Below, piece after piece: positions 1 through 8,446 of a DNA stretch of 58,920 nucleotides. Position 1 is the stretch's first letter, and every line of letters starts with the position of its first letter. Under the pieces are notes generated by a model. The model ran no database searches, had not been told where the DNA came from, and saw only the letters and a program-made list of their open reading frames with translations. The DNA lies in NCBI GenBank assembly GCA_009911505.1, contig QXXL01000066.1, positions 1 to 58,920 of the forward strand. Direction: 5' to 3'. Position numbers and translations under genes: made by a program. The DNA comes from Lachnospiraceae bacterium (GTDB lineage Bacteria; Bacillota; Clostridia; Lachnospirales; Lachnospiraceae).

Positions 1-1
1 G

Positions 2-70
2 AAAACCCCCTCTAAGGAATTGAGCGATTCCTTAGCCGAAGCATTCAAGGACAAACTAAAAACCGATTAA
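2..70 (+). CDS. C-terminal end of an upstream gene (partial)
   Basis: The frame starting at base 2 is open from the window edge to a TAA at 68-70. It encodes 22 residues with a plausible amphipathic, Lys/Glu-rich end (…SLAEAFKDKLKTD). A terminator-like hairpin follows 14 bases later, which supports this being a real gene end. The product cannot be identified from so short a tail. Confidence 0.5.
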   Translation, partial: KTPSKELSDSLAEAFKDKLKTD

Positions 71-83
71 CAAGCACGACAAA

Positions 84-127
84 AAACACCCTTAGCCATG
101 AGTTCCTACCCACAGCTAAGGGCGTTT
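84..127 (+). terminator. hairpin terminator after the left-edge gene
   Basis: The arms CCCTTAGC (89-96) and GCTAAGGG (115-122) pair perfectly and the outer A/T bases extend the stem. The T-tract on the plus strand is short (TTTAAAT). The hairpin could also lie in the trailer of the GMP synthase gene, which ends at 299 on the minus strand. Confidence 0.5.
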
Positions 128-298
128 AAATATGGATTTATGCCAGTCATCTAAACCGCTTACAAATCATTCCCCCACCAACAAACCATTTGACAGCAAG
201 AATAATCGCACGCAAACGACCGTTATCATTTTGTTATCAAAAGACCTTACCAAAGCCCGCAAACCCGCATAAACACTGGATTTACTAAGCATTTTTGT

Positions 299-1591
299 TT
301 ATTCGAACTCAATCGTAGCCGGTGGCTTCGGACTCATATCATAGCACACCCGGTTCACATTCTTAACCTCTGCCAATATCCGTTCCGTTATCCTCTCAAG
401 CACATCCCAGTCCACCTTTTCAACTGACGCCGTCATTGCATCTATCGTATTAATCGCACGGATAATAATCATATACTCAAGCACACGCGCATTGTTTTTC
501 ATGCCAACCGATTTAAAATCGGGCGCTACCGTAAAATATTGCCATACTTTCTTATCCAGCCCGGCCTTTGCAAATTCTTCCCGCAAAATTGCATCTGATT
601 CGCGGACTGCTTCCAGCCTGTCCCTTGTAATCGCCCCCAGGCACCTTACACCAAGACCCGGCCCTGGGAATGGCTGACGGTACACCATGTCATGCGGCAG
701 GCCCAGTTCCACACCGCAGGCACGCACTTCGTCTTTAAAAAGCTGCTTTAACGGCTCTACCAGTTCAAACTTTAAATCCTCAGGCAAACCGCCAACATTG
801 TGATGCGACTTTACCATTTTAGCCGTTTTCGTCCCACTTTCAATAATGTCCGGATAAATTGTACCCTGACCCAAAAAATCGATTCCTTCCAGCTTCCTTG
901 CCTCTTCTTCAAACACCCGGATAAATTCACTGCCTATAATTTTACGCTTCTGCTCCGGATCTGCTACCCTTTCCAGTTTGCCCAAAAAACGATCGGATGC
1001 ATCTACATAAATCAAATTGGCATTAAGCTCGTCGCGGAAAACTTTTACTACACTTTCCGATTCATTTTTCCGCATTAACCCATGGTTGACATGTACACAT
1101 ATTAGCTGCTGACCGATTGCTTTTATCAGCATTGCAGCTACCACAGAAGAATCTACCCCGCCAGACAATGCAAGCAGCACTTTTTTATCTCCAACCTGCT
1201 GCCGGATTAATTCTGTCTGGTCTTCAATAAAATTTTTCATATTCCAGTTTGCCGCCGCACCACAGTCTTCAAAAATGAATTTTTGTAACACAGCCGGATC
1301 CGGAAGCGTATTGTACTGCTTTTCACACTCCGCTTGCGGATAGTCAATAGCAATTACTGGGCAGCCAATATTATAAAGTTCTGGCGAAACCTCTACTGGC
1401 TTGCCTCCTACAATACGGTTTTCGCCGCCGTTTAATATAAGGCCTTTTAAATTTTCAAATGATTTTAATTCGTCTGCCGTGATATCATGAGGGTGAATCT
1501 CACTATATACACCAAGTTCACGGATTTGCCGGGCAACTACGGTGTTTTGTGTACTTCCTAAATCTAAAATTACGATCAAGTCTTGTTTCAT
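299..1591 (-). CDS. guaA: GMP synthase with shortened, catalytically degenerate glutaminase domain
   Basis: 430 residues; ordinary GuaA is about 510-525. The C-terminal two thirds is a normal GMP synthetase: PP-loop SGGVDSS at residues 143-149, then the XMP-binding and dimerisation regions ending in the typical KPPATIEFE. It amidates XMP to GMP with ATP. The N-terminal class I glutamine amidotransferase half is about 75 residues short. The usual nucleophile motif GICYG reads AIDYP (81-85), so the cysteine is Asp83, and the His/Glu segment is missing. It should therefore depend on free ammonia or a partner glutaminase (inference). The gene is monocistronic, with AAGGAG before the ATG and a TATAAT-like -10 at 1627-1632 (minus strand). 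No purine riboswitch is evident upstream. Confidence 0.85.
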   Translation of the reverse strand: MKQDLIVILDLGSTQNTVVARQIRELGVYSEIHPHDITADELKSFENLKGLILNGGENRIVGGKPVEVSPELYNIGCPVIAIDYPQAECEKQYNTLPDPAVLQKFIFEDCGAAANWNMKNFIEDQTELIRQQVGDKKVLLALSGGVDSSVVAAMLIKAIGQQLICVHVNHGLMRKNESESVVKVFRDELNANLIYVDASDRFLGKLERVADPEQKRKIIGSEFIRVFEEEARKLEGIDFLGQGTIYPDIIESGTKTAKMVKSHHNVGGLPEDLKFELVEPLKQLFKDEVRACGVELGLPHDMVYRQPFPGPGLGVRCLGAITRDRLEAVRESDAILREEFAKAGLDKKVWQYFTVAPDFKSVGMKNNARVLEYMIIIRAINTIDAMTASVEKVDWDVLERITERILAEVKNVNRVCYDMSPKPPATIEFE

Positions 1592-1677
1592 AGATCATGT
1601 TCTCCTTATCTTTTTATGTTTGTTTTATTATAACACTCTACTATAAGCGATGTATAGATTTATTTGGAGAATTTTCC

Positions 1678-1727
1678 CTCTAGTACTCCATCCGGACAGA
1701 AATTGAAGTCCGGATGGAGTACTAGAG
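1678..1727. repeat. perfect 20-base inverted repeat abutting the MITE-like element
   Basis: The arms at 1678-1697 and 1708-1727 are exact reverse complements around a 10-base loop. The right arm runs into the terminal repeat of the next element. The first 15 bases from 1680 (CTAGTACTCCATCCG) recur at 33791-33805. It could be a small palindromic repeat or an end of a mobile element. Confidence 0.75.
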
Positions 1728-1909
1728 CGTGTTTGAAAATTCCATGTAATTGGACAATATGCCTAAAAATGCAATGGATGATTAGAAAATTGTTTTTTAT
1801 CCAAAATGATTTTTTTATGAAATCATTTAAAACACGACTGTTTTTGAATGGTTTCAGTTCATCGCAACTTGTATATTAGTGCAATATTTATTTTTCAAAC
1901 ACGCTCTAG
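1722..1909. mobile_element. MITE-like element with CTAGAGCGTGTTTGAAAA termini
   Basis: A 188-base AT-rich segment is bounded by near-perfect 19-20-base terminal inverted repeats (1722-1740 and 1890-1909), each starting with CTAGAGCGTGTTTGAAAA. CTAG at both outer ends could be a target duplication or part of the repeat. There is no transposase inside. A degenerate copy of the left end is present at 44341-44377. This is a nonautonomous element by structure; the parental IS family is not determined. Confidence 0.65.
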
Positions 1910-2121
1910 TCAGGTCATTTTCTAAAGCTGCCATTTTTCCTGCTTCTAAATTATATACTGCCTATCTCGCTCAAAAGCACTCCCATTTCATCTTTCAGCT
2001 TATCAATGCTGCCTAAGATGTTAAAATTGTACGGACTATTTTTATTATTTTAGAACTTTATTAGGAATCCTTTCCAACAAATATATTCCAAACCCTATAA
2101 CATTGCAAAAAAGTTACTGTA
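1910..2121. other. intergenic, nothing recognised
   Basis: AT-rich sequence between the MITE-like element and the promoter of the DUF3800 gene. I see no convincing gene, repeat or RNA here. Confidence 0.4.
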
Positions 2122-2150
2122 GTGACATTTTCCGCCAAACCATGTATAAT
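2122..2150 (+). promoter_or_regulatory. sigma-A-type promoter of the DUF3800 gene
   Basis: GTGACA (2122-2127), a 17-base spacer and a perfect TATAAT (2145-2150), 32 bases before the start codon. AAGGAGG lies just upstream of the ATG. Confidence 0.6.
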
Positions 2151-2182
2151 AACCCCATACACCCCACCCTTAAGGAGGACAA

Positions 2183-2890
2183 ATGAACATATACATAGAT
2201 GAATCCGGCGCAATCAGCCCTCATTTTGCCAATAATAACTTTTTTGTTATTGCCCTAATACATGTTTACAACAAGAGCGCCTTAGAACGTGCCTATAAAC
2301 GTTTCGTATCCTCCAACTACGCCCGCCTTTTAGAACTCGACTCCAAGAAAAACGCCAAACCATGTAAATCCGGTTCTAAAATGTTTATAAACGGCAAATT
2401 CAAAGAATTAAAAGGCGCACAGTTTGATCCCGATATGAAAAAAACATTCCTTTCCTTCTTTTCCCAGAAACATCTCTTTGATGTCTACTATATAAAACTT
2501 GAAAACAATAAATTGCCCGATGCATTCCGCAGCGCCCCCGCGCGTACTTTTAATTATGCCGTCCGTTTTTCCCTACAGATGTTAATTCAAAACGGCTACC
2601 TGCCAAATGAGGACTGTGTGCTCCAGCCGGATGAACGGAATGAAAAAATTGAAAACAGGGTTTTTCTGGAAAATTACCTTAACACAGAGCTGGTTTTAAA
2701 CGGTACGGCTTCCGGGCATTTCTTCGTGAGGTATTTTGATTCCGCATGTAATAAATTGATCCAGATTGCAGATGTATTGGCAAACCTTTATTATTCCCAG
2801 CTGCAGACTGGACGGTATACAAAAGAATTTAATGCATTGAAAAACAGCGGCATACTGCGTTATATTTTGGAAATTCCTGCTTCATTTTAG
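2183..2890 (+). CDS. DUF3800 domain protein
   Basis: 235 residues. The N-terminal IYIDESGAIS followed by the hydrophobic FFVIALIHV is the hallmark of DUF3800, and the late segment with D…CNKLIQIADVLANLYY fits the family's second conserved acidic/Asp motif. The family has an RNase H-like acidic core and is common in accessory regions, but its biochemical role is not established. The gene stands alone with its own promoter and strong Shine-Dalgarno. A terminal-inverted-repeat element begins at its stop codon and another lies upstream, suggesting a locus prone to small insertions. It could belong to a defence or mobile-element module, but no partner gene is visible. Confidence 0.8.
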   Translation: MNIYIDESGAISPHFANNNFFVIALIHVYNKSALERAYKRFVSSNYARLLELDSKKNAKPCKSGSKMFINGKFKELKGAQFDPDMKKTFLSFFSQKHLFDVYYIKLENNKLPDAFRSAPARTFNYAVRFSLQMLIQNGYLPNEDCVLQPDERNEKIENRVFLENYLNTELVLNGTASGHFFVRYFDSACNKLIQIADVLANLYYSQLQTGRYTKEFNALKNSGILRYILEIPASF

Positions 2891-3092
2891 CGTGTCCCCC
2901 AAAATGCTTTTCGCAAGACATATTCCACGCTTAGCCCCCAAGGCATAATAGGGAGATTTATACCAAATGAAGGAATCGTAACGGGCTACGTTTACCGAAT
3001 TTATGCAGATTGAACTACTAACGTTCAATCTAATGGTACAAATATCACGCCAAGTAGGGGGACATATGTCGGAATAACTTGGGTGACACACT
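2889..3092. mobile_element. possible small inverted-repeat element
   Basis: The left end AGCGTGTCCCCCAA (2889-2902) and the reverse complement of the right end (AGTGTGTCACCCAA) agree at 12 of 14 bases, bounding about 204 bases without a gene. The left end overlaps the stop codon of the DUF3800 gene. This may be a second MITE type; no target duplication was established. Confidence 0.35.
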
Positions 3093-3109
3093 CTAACACA
3101 TAAAAAGAA

Positions 3110-3283
3110 TTATTTTACTGGAATCTTGACACCGCCCCTTGCATATGCTATGATTGCACTATCAACAGTAAGTCCTGCGCCAGTGCCGTTATCCAGGTAA
3201 GTGTCATATGTTGGCATCACTGTCAGGCAATTGGTAGTGTAAAAAGGCCAGTTTTTCAGCTGGTCTATTTTTCTGCCTAATTT
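3110..3283 (-). pseudogene. orphan C-terminal coding remnant
   Basis: A 57-codon open frame without a credible start ends in TAA at 3110-3112 (minus strand). It reads as well-formed protein (…FYTTNCLTVMPTYDTYLDNG then TGAGLTVDSAIIAYARGG). It looks like the 3' end of a gene whose 5' part has been lost. I do not recognise the family. Confidence 0.35.
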
Positions 3284-3313
3284 CTACCATCCAGTATAAA
3301 TAGGCCCTCCCTA

Positions 3314-3350
3314 TAGGCCAGCCATAACCGTAGTCAGTCAGAGGGCCCCT
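3314..3350 (+). repeat. 37-base dispersed repeat, copy 1
   Basis: 33 of 37 bases match a second copy at 44465-44501 in the same plus-strand orientation. The 3' part (CCGTAGTCAG…CAGAGGGC) also occurs in the long hairpin element at about 36653-36673. The copies lie in intergenic DNA downstream of minus-strand genes. Confidence 0.6.
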
Positions 3351-3416
3351 TTGCCACCTACCCCCTATAATTCCCTGTAGTACTAAATCGCATTAAAAAA
3401 ATACTCTAAAAAGGCA

Positions 3417-3437
3417 GGGGCGCAAATCAGCGCCCCC
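3417..3437 (-). terminator. terminator overlapping the end of the PPK2 gene
   Basis: On the minus strand GGGGCGC and GCGCCCC form a 7-base GC stem around the stop codon, followed by a T-rich run. The stem includes the last codons of the upstream gene. Confidence 0.7.
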
Positions 3438-4908
3438 TTTCAATCCGTTTTTCAATTTCCCGGATTACAAGCTCAATCGCCTGTATCCTGGCATAGTATT
3501 TGTTGTTGGACTGTATAATAAACCACGGCGCGTTTTCCGTCGATGTCCTCGCGATCATTTCATCCACAGCCTGCTCATACGCATCCCATTTTTCACGGTT
3601 CCGCCAATCTTCCTCTGTTATCTTCCACTGCTTTTCTGGCGTATTTTCGCGTTCTGTAAACCTTGCAAGCTGCGTTTCCTTATCAATATGCACCCAAAAC
3701 TTTATAACTACTGCTCCCCAGTCCGACAGTTCTTTTTCAAATTCATTGATTTCATTATATGCGCGTTTCCAGTCGTTTTCCGAGCAAAAGCCTTCCAAGC
3801 GCTCGACCATAACCCTGCCATACCAGCTCCGGTCAAAAATGGCTATATGCCCATCTTTGGGCAGCCTATGGTAAAACCGCCACAGATAGTGCCTCGCCTT
3901 TTCATGTGGCTCGGGCGATGCAATCGGGTGTACTTCAAACCCGCGGGGGTCGAGTGCGCCGGAAAGCCTCCTGATATTCCCCCCTTTGCCTGCGGCATCC
4001 CACCCCTCATATGCGATGATAACCGGAATCCGCATACGGTATATGCGGTTATGCAGTTTTCTTAATTTTTTCTGCATCGCCTTTAACCGGATCTTATATT
4101 CCTCTTTTGTCATTTCCTGATCCAAGGGCACCTGGGAAAGCAGGGGCATGCACAGCAGCGGGTAATCCCTATGTAGGATTTCCGGCAGGATTTTTACATT
4201 TTCCACTGCCTGGTTAATCTGATTTGTCAGAATATGGAGCGCCAAAAGGAGTGCCTGCTGCTTGTCCACGGCATCCACAATGTGCCATGGCACATAGCCG
4301 GTATTGGTCGCTTCCAGTATCCGGTCATATATCTGCTCATATTCTTCCCGTTTTTTTAACTGCATACGATCCTTTGCTGACACGCGCCATTTAGTGTCTT
4401 TTTTGGCTGAAAGCCGGCTCTGCCTGCGCTTTTGCTCAGATCGTGGGATCTGTAAAAACAGCTTCACTACCAGATAGCCGTTATCCTTTAGCTGGCGGTC
4501 AAATGTACGGATCTGGCGCATCTGCCTTTCCAACGCCTCTTCGTCAATTTCTCCATTTAAAAACCCTTCCGCAAGCTCATCAACCCAGCCAGAATCCCAA
4601 AATACAAACTTGCCTGCCTCTGGTATCTGCTCCATATACCGCCATAGAAACGGCCTTCGCTGTTTTTGCCCTCCCGGCGTATCCATGTTGATAACTGTAA
4701 AAAAACGGGGATCTAATTCCTTAATCAGGTTTCCGATTAACGTGCCTTTTCCTGCCGCACCCCAGCCTTCTATCTGTACAAGCACTGGGAGGCTGACTGC
4801 TTTCATGCACTGCTGCTGTGACTTAAGTTCCTGCCTTTTTTCTTTTACGAAAGACTTAACCTCTTCTTTTGGCATTTGATACCTGCGGATTTGATAGTTT
4901 TTTAACAT
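3427..4908 (-). CDS. pap: polyphosphate:AMP phosphotransferase, two-domain PPK2
   Basis: 493 residues with two tandem PPK2 domains, the arrangement of class II PPK2 enzymes that phosphorylate AMP to ADP with polyphosphate. Domain 1 has the Walker A motif GWGAAGKGT (48-56). Domain 2 begins near residue 285 with YEGWDAAGKGG and the lid and base-binding motifs DRSWYGRVMVERLEGF. In two-domain members the C-terminal domain usually carries catalysis; its motifs are the more complete here too. The start is set at the ATG at 4908 (MLKNYQIRR), which has AAAGGAGAGG eight bases upstream; the longer frame to 4950 has no ribosome binding site. The enzyme is cytosolic and the gene monocistronic with its own terminator. 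It may also act on other nucleoside mono- or diphosphates. Confidence 0.9.
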   Translation of the reverse strand: MLKNYQIRRYQMPKEEVKSFVKEKRQELKSQQQCMKAVSLPVLVQIEGWGAAGKGTLIGNLIKELDPRFFTVINMDTPGGQKQRRPFLWRYMEQIPEAGKFVFWDSGWVDELAEGFLNGEIDEEALERQMRQIRTFDRQLKDNGYLVVKLFLQIPRSEQKRRQSRLSAKKDTKWRVSAKDRMQLKKREEYEQIYDRILEATNTGYVPWHIVDAVDKQQALLLALHILTNQINQAVENVKILPEILHRDYPLLCMPLLSQVPLDQEMTKEEYKIRLKAMQKKLRKLHNRIYRMRIPVIIAYEGWDAAGKGGNIRRLSGALDPRGFEVHPIASPEPHEKARHYLWRFYHRLPKDGHIAIFDRSWYGRVMVERLEGFCSENDWKRAYNEINEFEKELSDWGAVVIKFWVHIDKETQLARFTERENTPEKQWKITEEDWRNREKWDAYEQAVDEMIARTSTENAPWFIIQSNNKYYARIQAIELVIREIEKRIERGR

Positions 4909-4937
4909 ATACTCCTCTCCTTTCACTTGCTGTATAC

Positions 4938-4971
4938 CCGGAATCCCCAAACAGGCAGTGAGGGATTCCGG
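4938..4971 (-). terminator. hairpin between lipoprotein and PPK2 genes
   Basis: CCGGAATCCC (4938-4947) and GGGATTCCGG (4962-4971) form a perfect 10-base stem. An overlapping alternative stem AAACAGG/CCTGTTT (4949-4955/4977-4983) is also possible. It probably ends transcription of the lipoprotein gene. Confidence 0.5.
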
Positions 4972-4985
4972 CAGATCCTGTTTAT

Positions 4986-5963
4986 TTACCTCATAGCTTC
5001 ACCAAGAAAATGGTAATTGTCATTGACATAGTCGCTTTCTATATTATTGGTCAAAATAGCTATGCCCTCGTATCCTACCAGGGAATATAAAGCCGTCCCT
5101 TCCTCGGGGAGCTGGTATCGTTCCCCGTCCCAGACTAACAGGCGGTATTGCTGATCCGTGGGGATTAACGGAATCCCTAATTCACTGGATGCTTCGCCTG
5201 CCTGGCTGTCTGTACCAACTGTAGTCGTCTGGCTGTTTGTATCGGCATCGGTATTGCCTGTGCCGCCCCCTTCGCCTTCATCTGTAATACCAACCCCTGT
5301 GACCCCGATAGCTGTTACCTCGTTGACCATTTCATTGCCAGACTCCCCGCCAACAGTATCCATTCCAGAACCCTCTGTACCTGCAACGATATTGATATTT
5401 TCTGGAATAATTAAATCCCGGTGGCCGTTCGTAACATGGTTGCTGATATAGATCGGCGAGCCAACCTGCTTAAAAGCCTGCCACACGGCATCTGCGCCTG
5501 TTTCCTGATTTTCGGCATCCAGCCAGAGCAAAACGTTTCCACGGATACCTTCTACCTCTTGTCCAAGCACCAGGGCTAAGATTTCATCTTTGCTGTCGCC
5601 GTTTAAGTCTACATAATTATAGTAATACCGCACATTGGCGTATTCTTCCTCTGGTACATTGCAGTACGCGGCAATAACTTGTTCTAAGCGTTCGTGGGCG
5701 TCTGTTTCCGCAAGCTGTCCGTCAAAACTCTCAGGGATTTCGACTGCGCTGCCTAGTGAGAGCTGGCTAGTCCCGTTTTCTGTACCTGCCTGAAATTCCG
5801 TGGAGTCCTGGGACTCTGTGCCTGTACGATCGATGGTTCCTTCTGTATTTGCCATGCCTGTATCATTTTCCTTGTTGTTTTCCGTATTGTTGCGCCCGCA
5901 GGCTGTGAGGGCTGTGGTAAGCATGGCCGTAATTAAGATCAGGGAAGCTGCTTTTTTCTTCAT
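4986..5963 (-). CDS. secreted lipoprotein with EF-hand-like repeat, function unknown
   Basis: 325 residues. A short signal peptide ends in the lipobox LTAC with Cys22, so it should be anchored to the outer face of the membrane. A low-complexity Thr/Glu/Asn linker follows. Residues about 85-150 resemble FG-GAP/VCBS-type repeat sequences, with the calcium-loop motif DLNGDSKDE after YYYNYV, then a WLDAENQE stretch. A second Gly/Thr-rich linker (about residues 215-260) precedes a small C-terminal domain. No enzymatic motif is visible. AAGGAG lies well placed before the ATG. It is likely a surface sensor or binding protein of this clade; substrate unknown. Confidence 0.75.
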   Translation of the reverse strand: MKKKAASLILITAMLTTALTACGRNNTENNKENDTGMANTEGTIDRTGTESQDSTEFQAGTENGTSQLSLGSAVEIPESFDGQLAETDAHERLEQVIAAYCNVPEEEYANVRYYYNYVDLNGDSKDEILALVLGQEVEGIRGNVLLWLDAENQETGADAVWQAFKQVGSPIYISNHVTNGHRDLIIPENINIVAGTEGSGMDTVGGESGNEMVNEVTAIGVTGVGITDEGEGGGTGNTDADTNSQTTTVGTDSQAGEASSELGIPLIPTDQQYRLLVWDGERYQLPEEGTALYSLVGYEGIAILTNNIESDYVNDNYHFLGEAMR

Positions 5964-6046
5964 AGCTGAAAATCTCCTTCACATAAATAGTTTATTTTTG
6001 CTATTATGTTCCAAAGATGGGGTATTTATTCAGTATAGCATATTTG

Positions 6047-6075
6047 TTGCAGAAATTGGCGTTTTTCATTATAAT
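6047..6075 (+). promoter_or_regulatory. promoter of the DUF4317 gene
   Basis: TTGCAG (6047-6052), 17-base spacer, TATAAT (6070-6075), followed by a 61-base leader to the ATG. AAAGGAG precedes the start. Confidence 0.65.
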
Positions 6076-6136
6076 AGTCTTTGGCATTGTAGTATGTTGA
6101 CGCATAACATTTAAAAATAAAGTAAAGGAGATTTAT

Positions 6137-7396
6137 ATGAATAAGAAAGACATCTCAGAATTAAAACGCCGCTTTAAAAAAGATTCATGTACAATTACCC
6201 GTATGTGCGGCTGTTATGTGGATAGTGAACGTAACCGTGTGGTTAAACTGGGTGAGACATTTTTAAATTTAGATGAAGAAGAATTTTTTAAATACCTGGA
6301 TATTGCTAAAAAGGCCCTCTCCGGTACAATCGGAAATAACCTGCTGGAGCTGGAGTTTCCAATGGAAGAGGAAGCGCCTTTAGGGAAGCAGCAGTTTCTG
6401 ATGGCGCTGCGGGGCAGCGCATTGCAAAATGAAGAGCTGCTGGAACGTTTTTACGATTTGGTAATTGATAACTATGATTATGCTGGAAATTACCTGATTC
6501 TTATTTTCCATGATGCTTACGATGTGATTACCAAAACCAGCGATAACAGCAAGCTGGACGAATCCGAAGAGGTCTATGAGTACCTGGTCTGCGCCATTTG
6601 CCCAGTCAGCCTGAGCAAACCAGGCCTTGGATACCGGGCAGATGAAAACCGGATCGGGCCACGCGTACGCGACTGGGTTGTGGGCATGCCTGAAAGCGGT
6701 TTTGTGTTTCCTGCATTTACGGACCGAAGCGCTGATATCCATTCTGTTATGACTTACCACAAAAATGCAAAAGCGCCCCATACGGAATTAATGGAAAATA
6801 TTTTAGGATGCACGGCAAGGCGCACGGCAACCGAACAAAAATTGGCATTTGCATCCATTGTAAAAAAAGCATTCGGCGGGGATGAAGAGGCCTCCCGGGA
6901 TGTTTTTTATGAAATCCAGCAGGGGCTTTCAGATATGGCACAGGATGCGGGCGATGAGGAAGATAATGAAGAAAAAATACGCTTAAGCCACGAACATATT
7001 GGAGAAATTATGGCAGAATCAAATGTGCCGGAAAATGCGGCCGCTATGATTGAGGACTCGTATCAGAAGGAATTTGAAGACGAAGCGCCGTTTTTGGAAA
7101 ACCTGATTGATGCTAAAGCAGTAGAAGCAGGCAGCAAAATGCGGCAGAATAAGGAGCTGGTGCAAAAAGTTGCTTCTTTACAACAACAGCTTGAGGATGC
7201 CCAAATGCTTGTCCGCGCACCAGAAGACGAGGACGCGCCCACTGGAGACATTAAGACGTATGACGTAATTTTACGCGTGAAACCAGAAAAAGCGGAGCAG
7301 ATTAAATCCCAGGTTATTGCCGGCCAGAAGTGCCTGGTAATCCCAATGGAGGAGGACGAGCATGCCGCGATTAACGGGGTAAATACAACAGTCTGA
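6137..7396 (+). CDS. DUF4317 family protein
   Basis: 419 residues. The N-terminus MNKKDISELKRRFKKDSCTI with the following RMCGCYVD motif is characteristic of DUF4317, a family of unknown function common in Clostridia. The protein is soluble and acidic in the middle (…DAGDEEDNEEK), with no signal peptide, membrane segment or known catalytic motif. A region near residue 335-360 (KMRQNKELVQKVASLQQQLE) may form a short coiled coil. The gene is transcribed alone and converges on the AEC transporter with only three bases between stop codons. Confidence 0.85.
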   Translation: MNKKDISELKRRFKKDSCTITRMCGCYVDSERNRVVKLGETFLNLDEEEFFKYLDIAKKALSGTIGNNLLELEFPMEEEAPLGKQQFLMALRGSALQNEELLERFYDLVIDNYDYAGNYLILIFHDAYDVITKTSDNSKLDESEEVYEYLVCAICPVSLSKPGLGYRADENRIGPRVRDWVVGMPESGFVFPAFTDRSADIHSVMTYHKNAKAPHTELMENILGCTARRTATEQKLAFASIVKKAFGGDEEASRDVFYEIQQGLSDMAQDAGDEEDNEEKIRLSHEHIGEIMAESNVPENAAAMIEDSYQKEFEDEAPFLENLIDAKAVEAGSKMRQNKELVQKVASLQQQLEDAQMLVRAPEDEDAPTGDIKTYDVILRVKPEKAEQIKSQVIAGQKCLVIPMEEDEHAAINGVNTTV

Positions 7397-7399
7397 CTT

Positions 7400-8341
7400 T
7401 TATAAAAGCATACATACAAGGGGGATCGTTACCAGGGATGCGAGAGTACTAAGCACAATCCCGTTGGTACAGCATATCTCATCTGCGCCGTTCTCCTTTG
7501 CAATTAACGTCACAATACTCCCAACCGGCATCGCAAGCTGCAGTGCGAATACACCAAATACAACCGAATCCGCCGGAAGTGGTTTTAAGAGGAGAATCAT
7601 TACGGCCGGGAGCAGCAGCATTTTCATTCCCGTATATAAATAGACCCGTACATTGGCAAAAATTGTTTTAAAATCCGCCTGTGCAATCGACATCCCAATC
7701 AGCATCATAGAAAGGGGGATTGTGGCATTGCCCATGTAACCGCAGAAAGTTACAACTGGGGCAGGAACTGAAAGACGCAGCACAAATACAAAGATTGCGG
7801 CTACCGCACAAATTACCCCTGGGTTTAGCATCCGCTTCCATGCCCCGCCGCTGCCCGATCCGTTCCTGCTGCCAGCATCTTCGGCAGCTTTTTTCGCCAG
7901 GCCAATCCCATATGTGTACAAAAGCAGGTTATACCCTAAAACATAAAATACAATATAAATCATGCATCCTGTCCCATATATCCCTGTAATGACCGGGATA
8001 CCCATAAATGCCACATTGGGGAAAACCGTCATCAGGCGGTACAATCTCCTTTCGGATCTTGCGGGGCGCAGTAAAAAAACAAATACAAATCCGCTTGCCA
8101 TTAAAATCACATAAAAAAACAGCACAAATCCCAGATTTTGCAGGATCAGGGATATATCTCCGGAAGCGTCTTTTCCCATAACACCATTTAAAACCAGGAT
8201 CGGGTTAAAGATATTGACTACGATTTTGGACAGCTTTTGGTATGCAGGTTCATCAAACCATCCAAGCGCCCAGACAATATAGCCAATAAGCATCATGGCA
8301 AAAAGCATAAGCATCTGAGATATAATAATTTGTATGTCCAT
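7400..8341 (-). CDS. AEC family transporter (auxin efflux carrier-like)
   Basis: 313 residues with about ten hydrophobic segments in two five-helix halves, as in the AEC/bile-acid-sodium-symporter fold. Diagnostic pieces are KIVVNIFNPILVLNGVMG in the first half, FPNVAFMGIPVITGIYG in the middle and LQLAMPVGSIVTLIAKENG near the end, covering the unwound crossing helices. Bacterial AEC members export or import small organic acids such as malate or malonate; the substrate cannot be told here. GGAGAAAG lies before the ATG. Nothing in the neighbourhood assigns a pathway. Confidence 0.85.
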   Translation of the reverse strand: MDIQIIISQMLMLFAMMLIGYIVWALGWFDEPAYQKLSKIVVNIFNPILVLNGVMGKDASGDISLILQNLGFVLFFYVILMASGFVFVFLLRPARSERRLYRLMTVFPNVAFMGIPVITGIYGTGCMIYIVFYVLGYNLLLYTYGIGLAKKAAEDAGSRNGSGSGGAWKRMLNPGVICAVAAIFVFVLRLSVPAPVVTFCGYMGNATIPLSMMLIGMSIAQADFKTIFANVRVYLYTGMKMLLLPAVMILLLKPLPADSVVFGVFALQLAMPVGSIVTLIAKENGADEICCTNGIVLSTLASLVTIPLVCMLL

Positions 8342-8400
8342 AGGGGCTTTCTCCTTTTATAAGCATTTGAAATGTGCAGCTGCTCCAGCTTATTAACCCT

Positions 8401-8438
8401 AAAAACAGCCTGCCTTGCTGCGAAAACAGGCTGTTTTT
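8401..8438 (-). terminator. terminator of the glucokinase gene
   Basis: AAAAACAGCCTG (8401-8412) pairs with CAGGCTGTTTTT (8427-8438). On the minus strand the stem is followed by a T-run, nine bases after the glucokinase stop codon. Confidence 0.85.
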
Positions 8439-8446
8439 ATCTTTAA

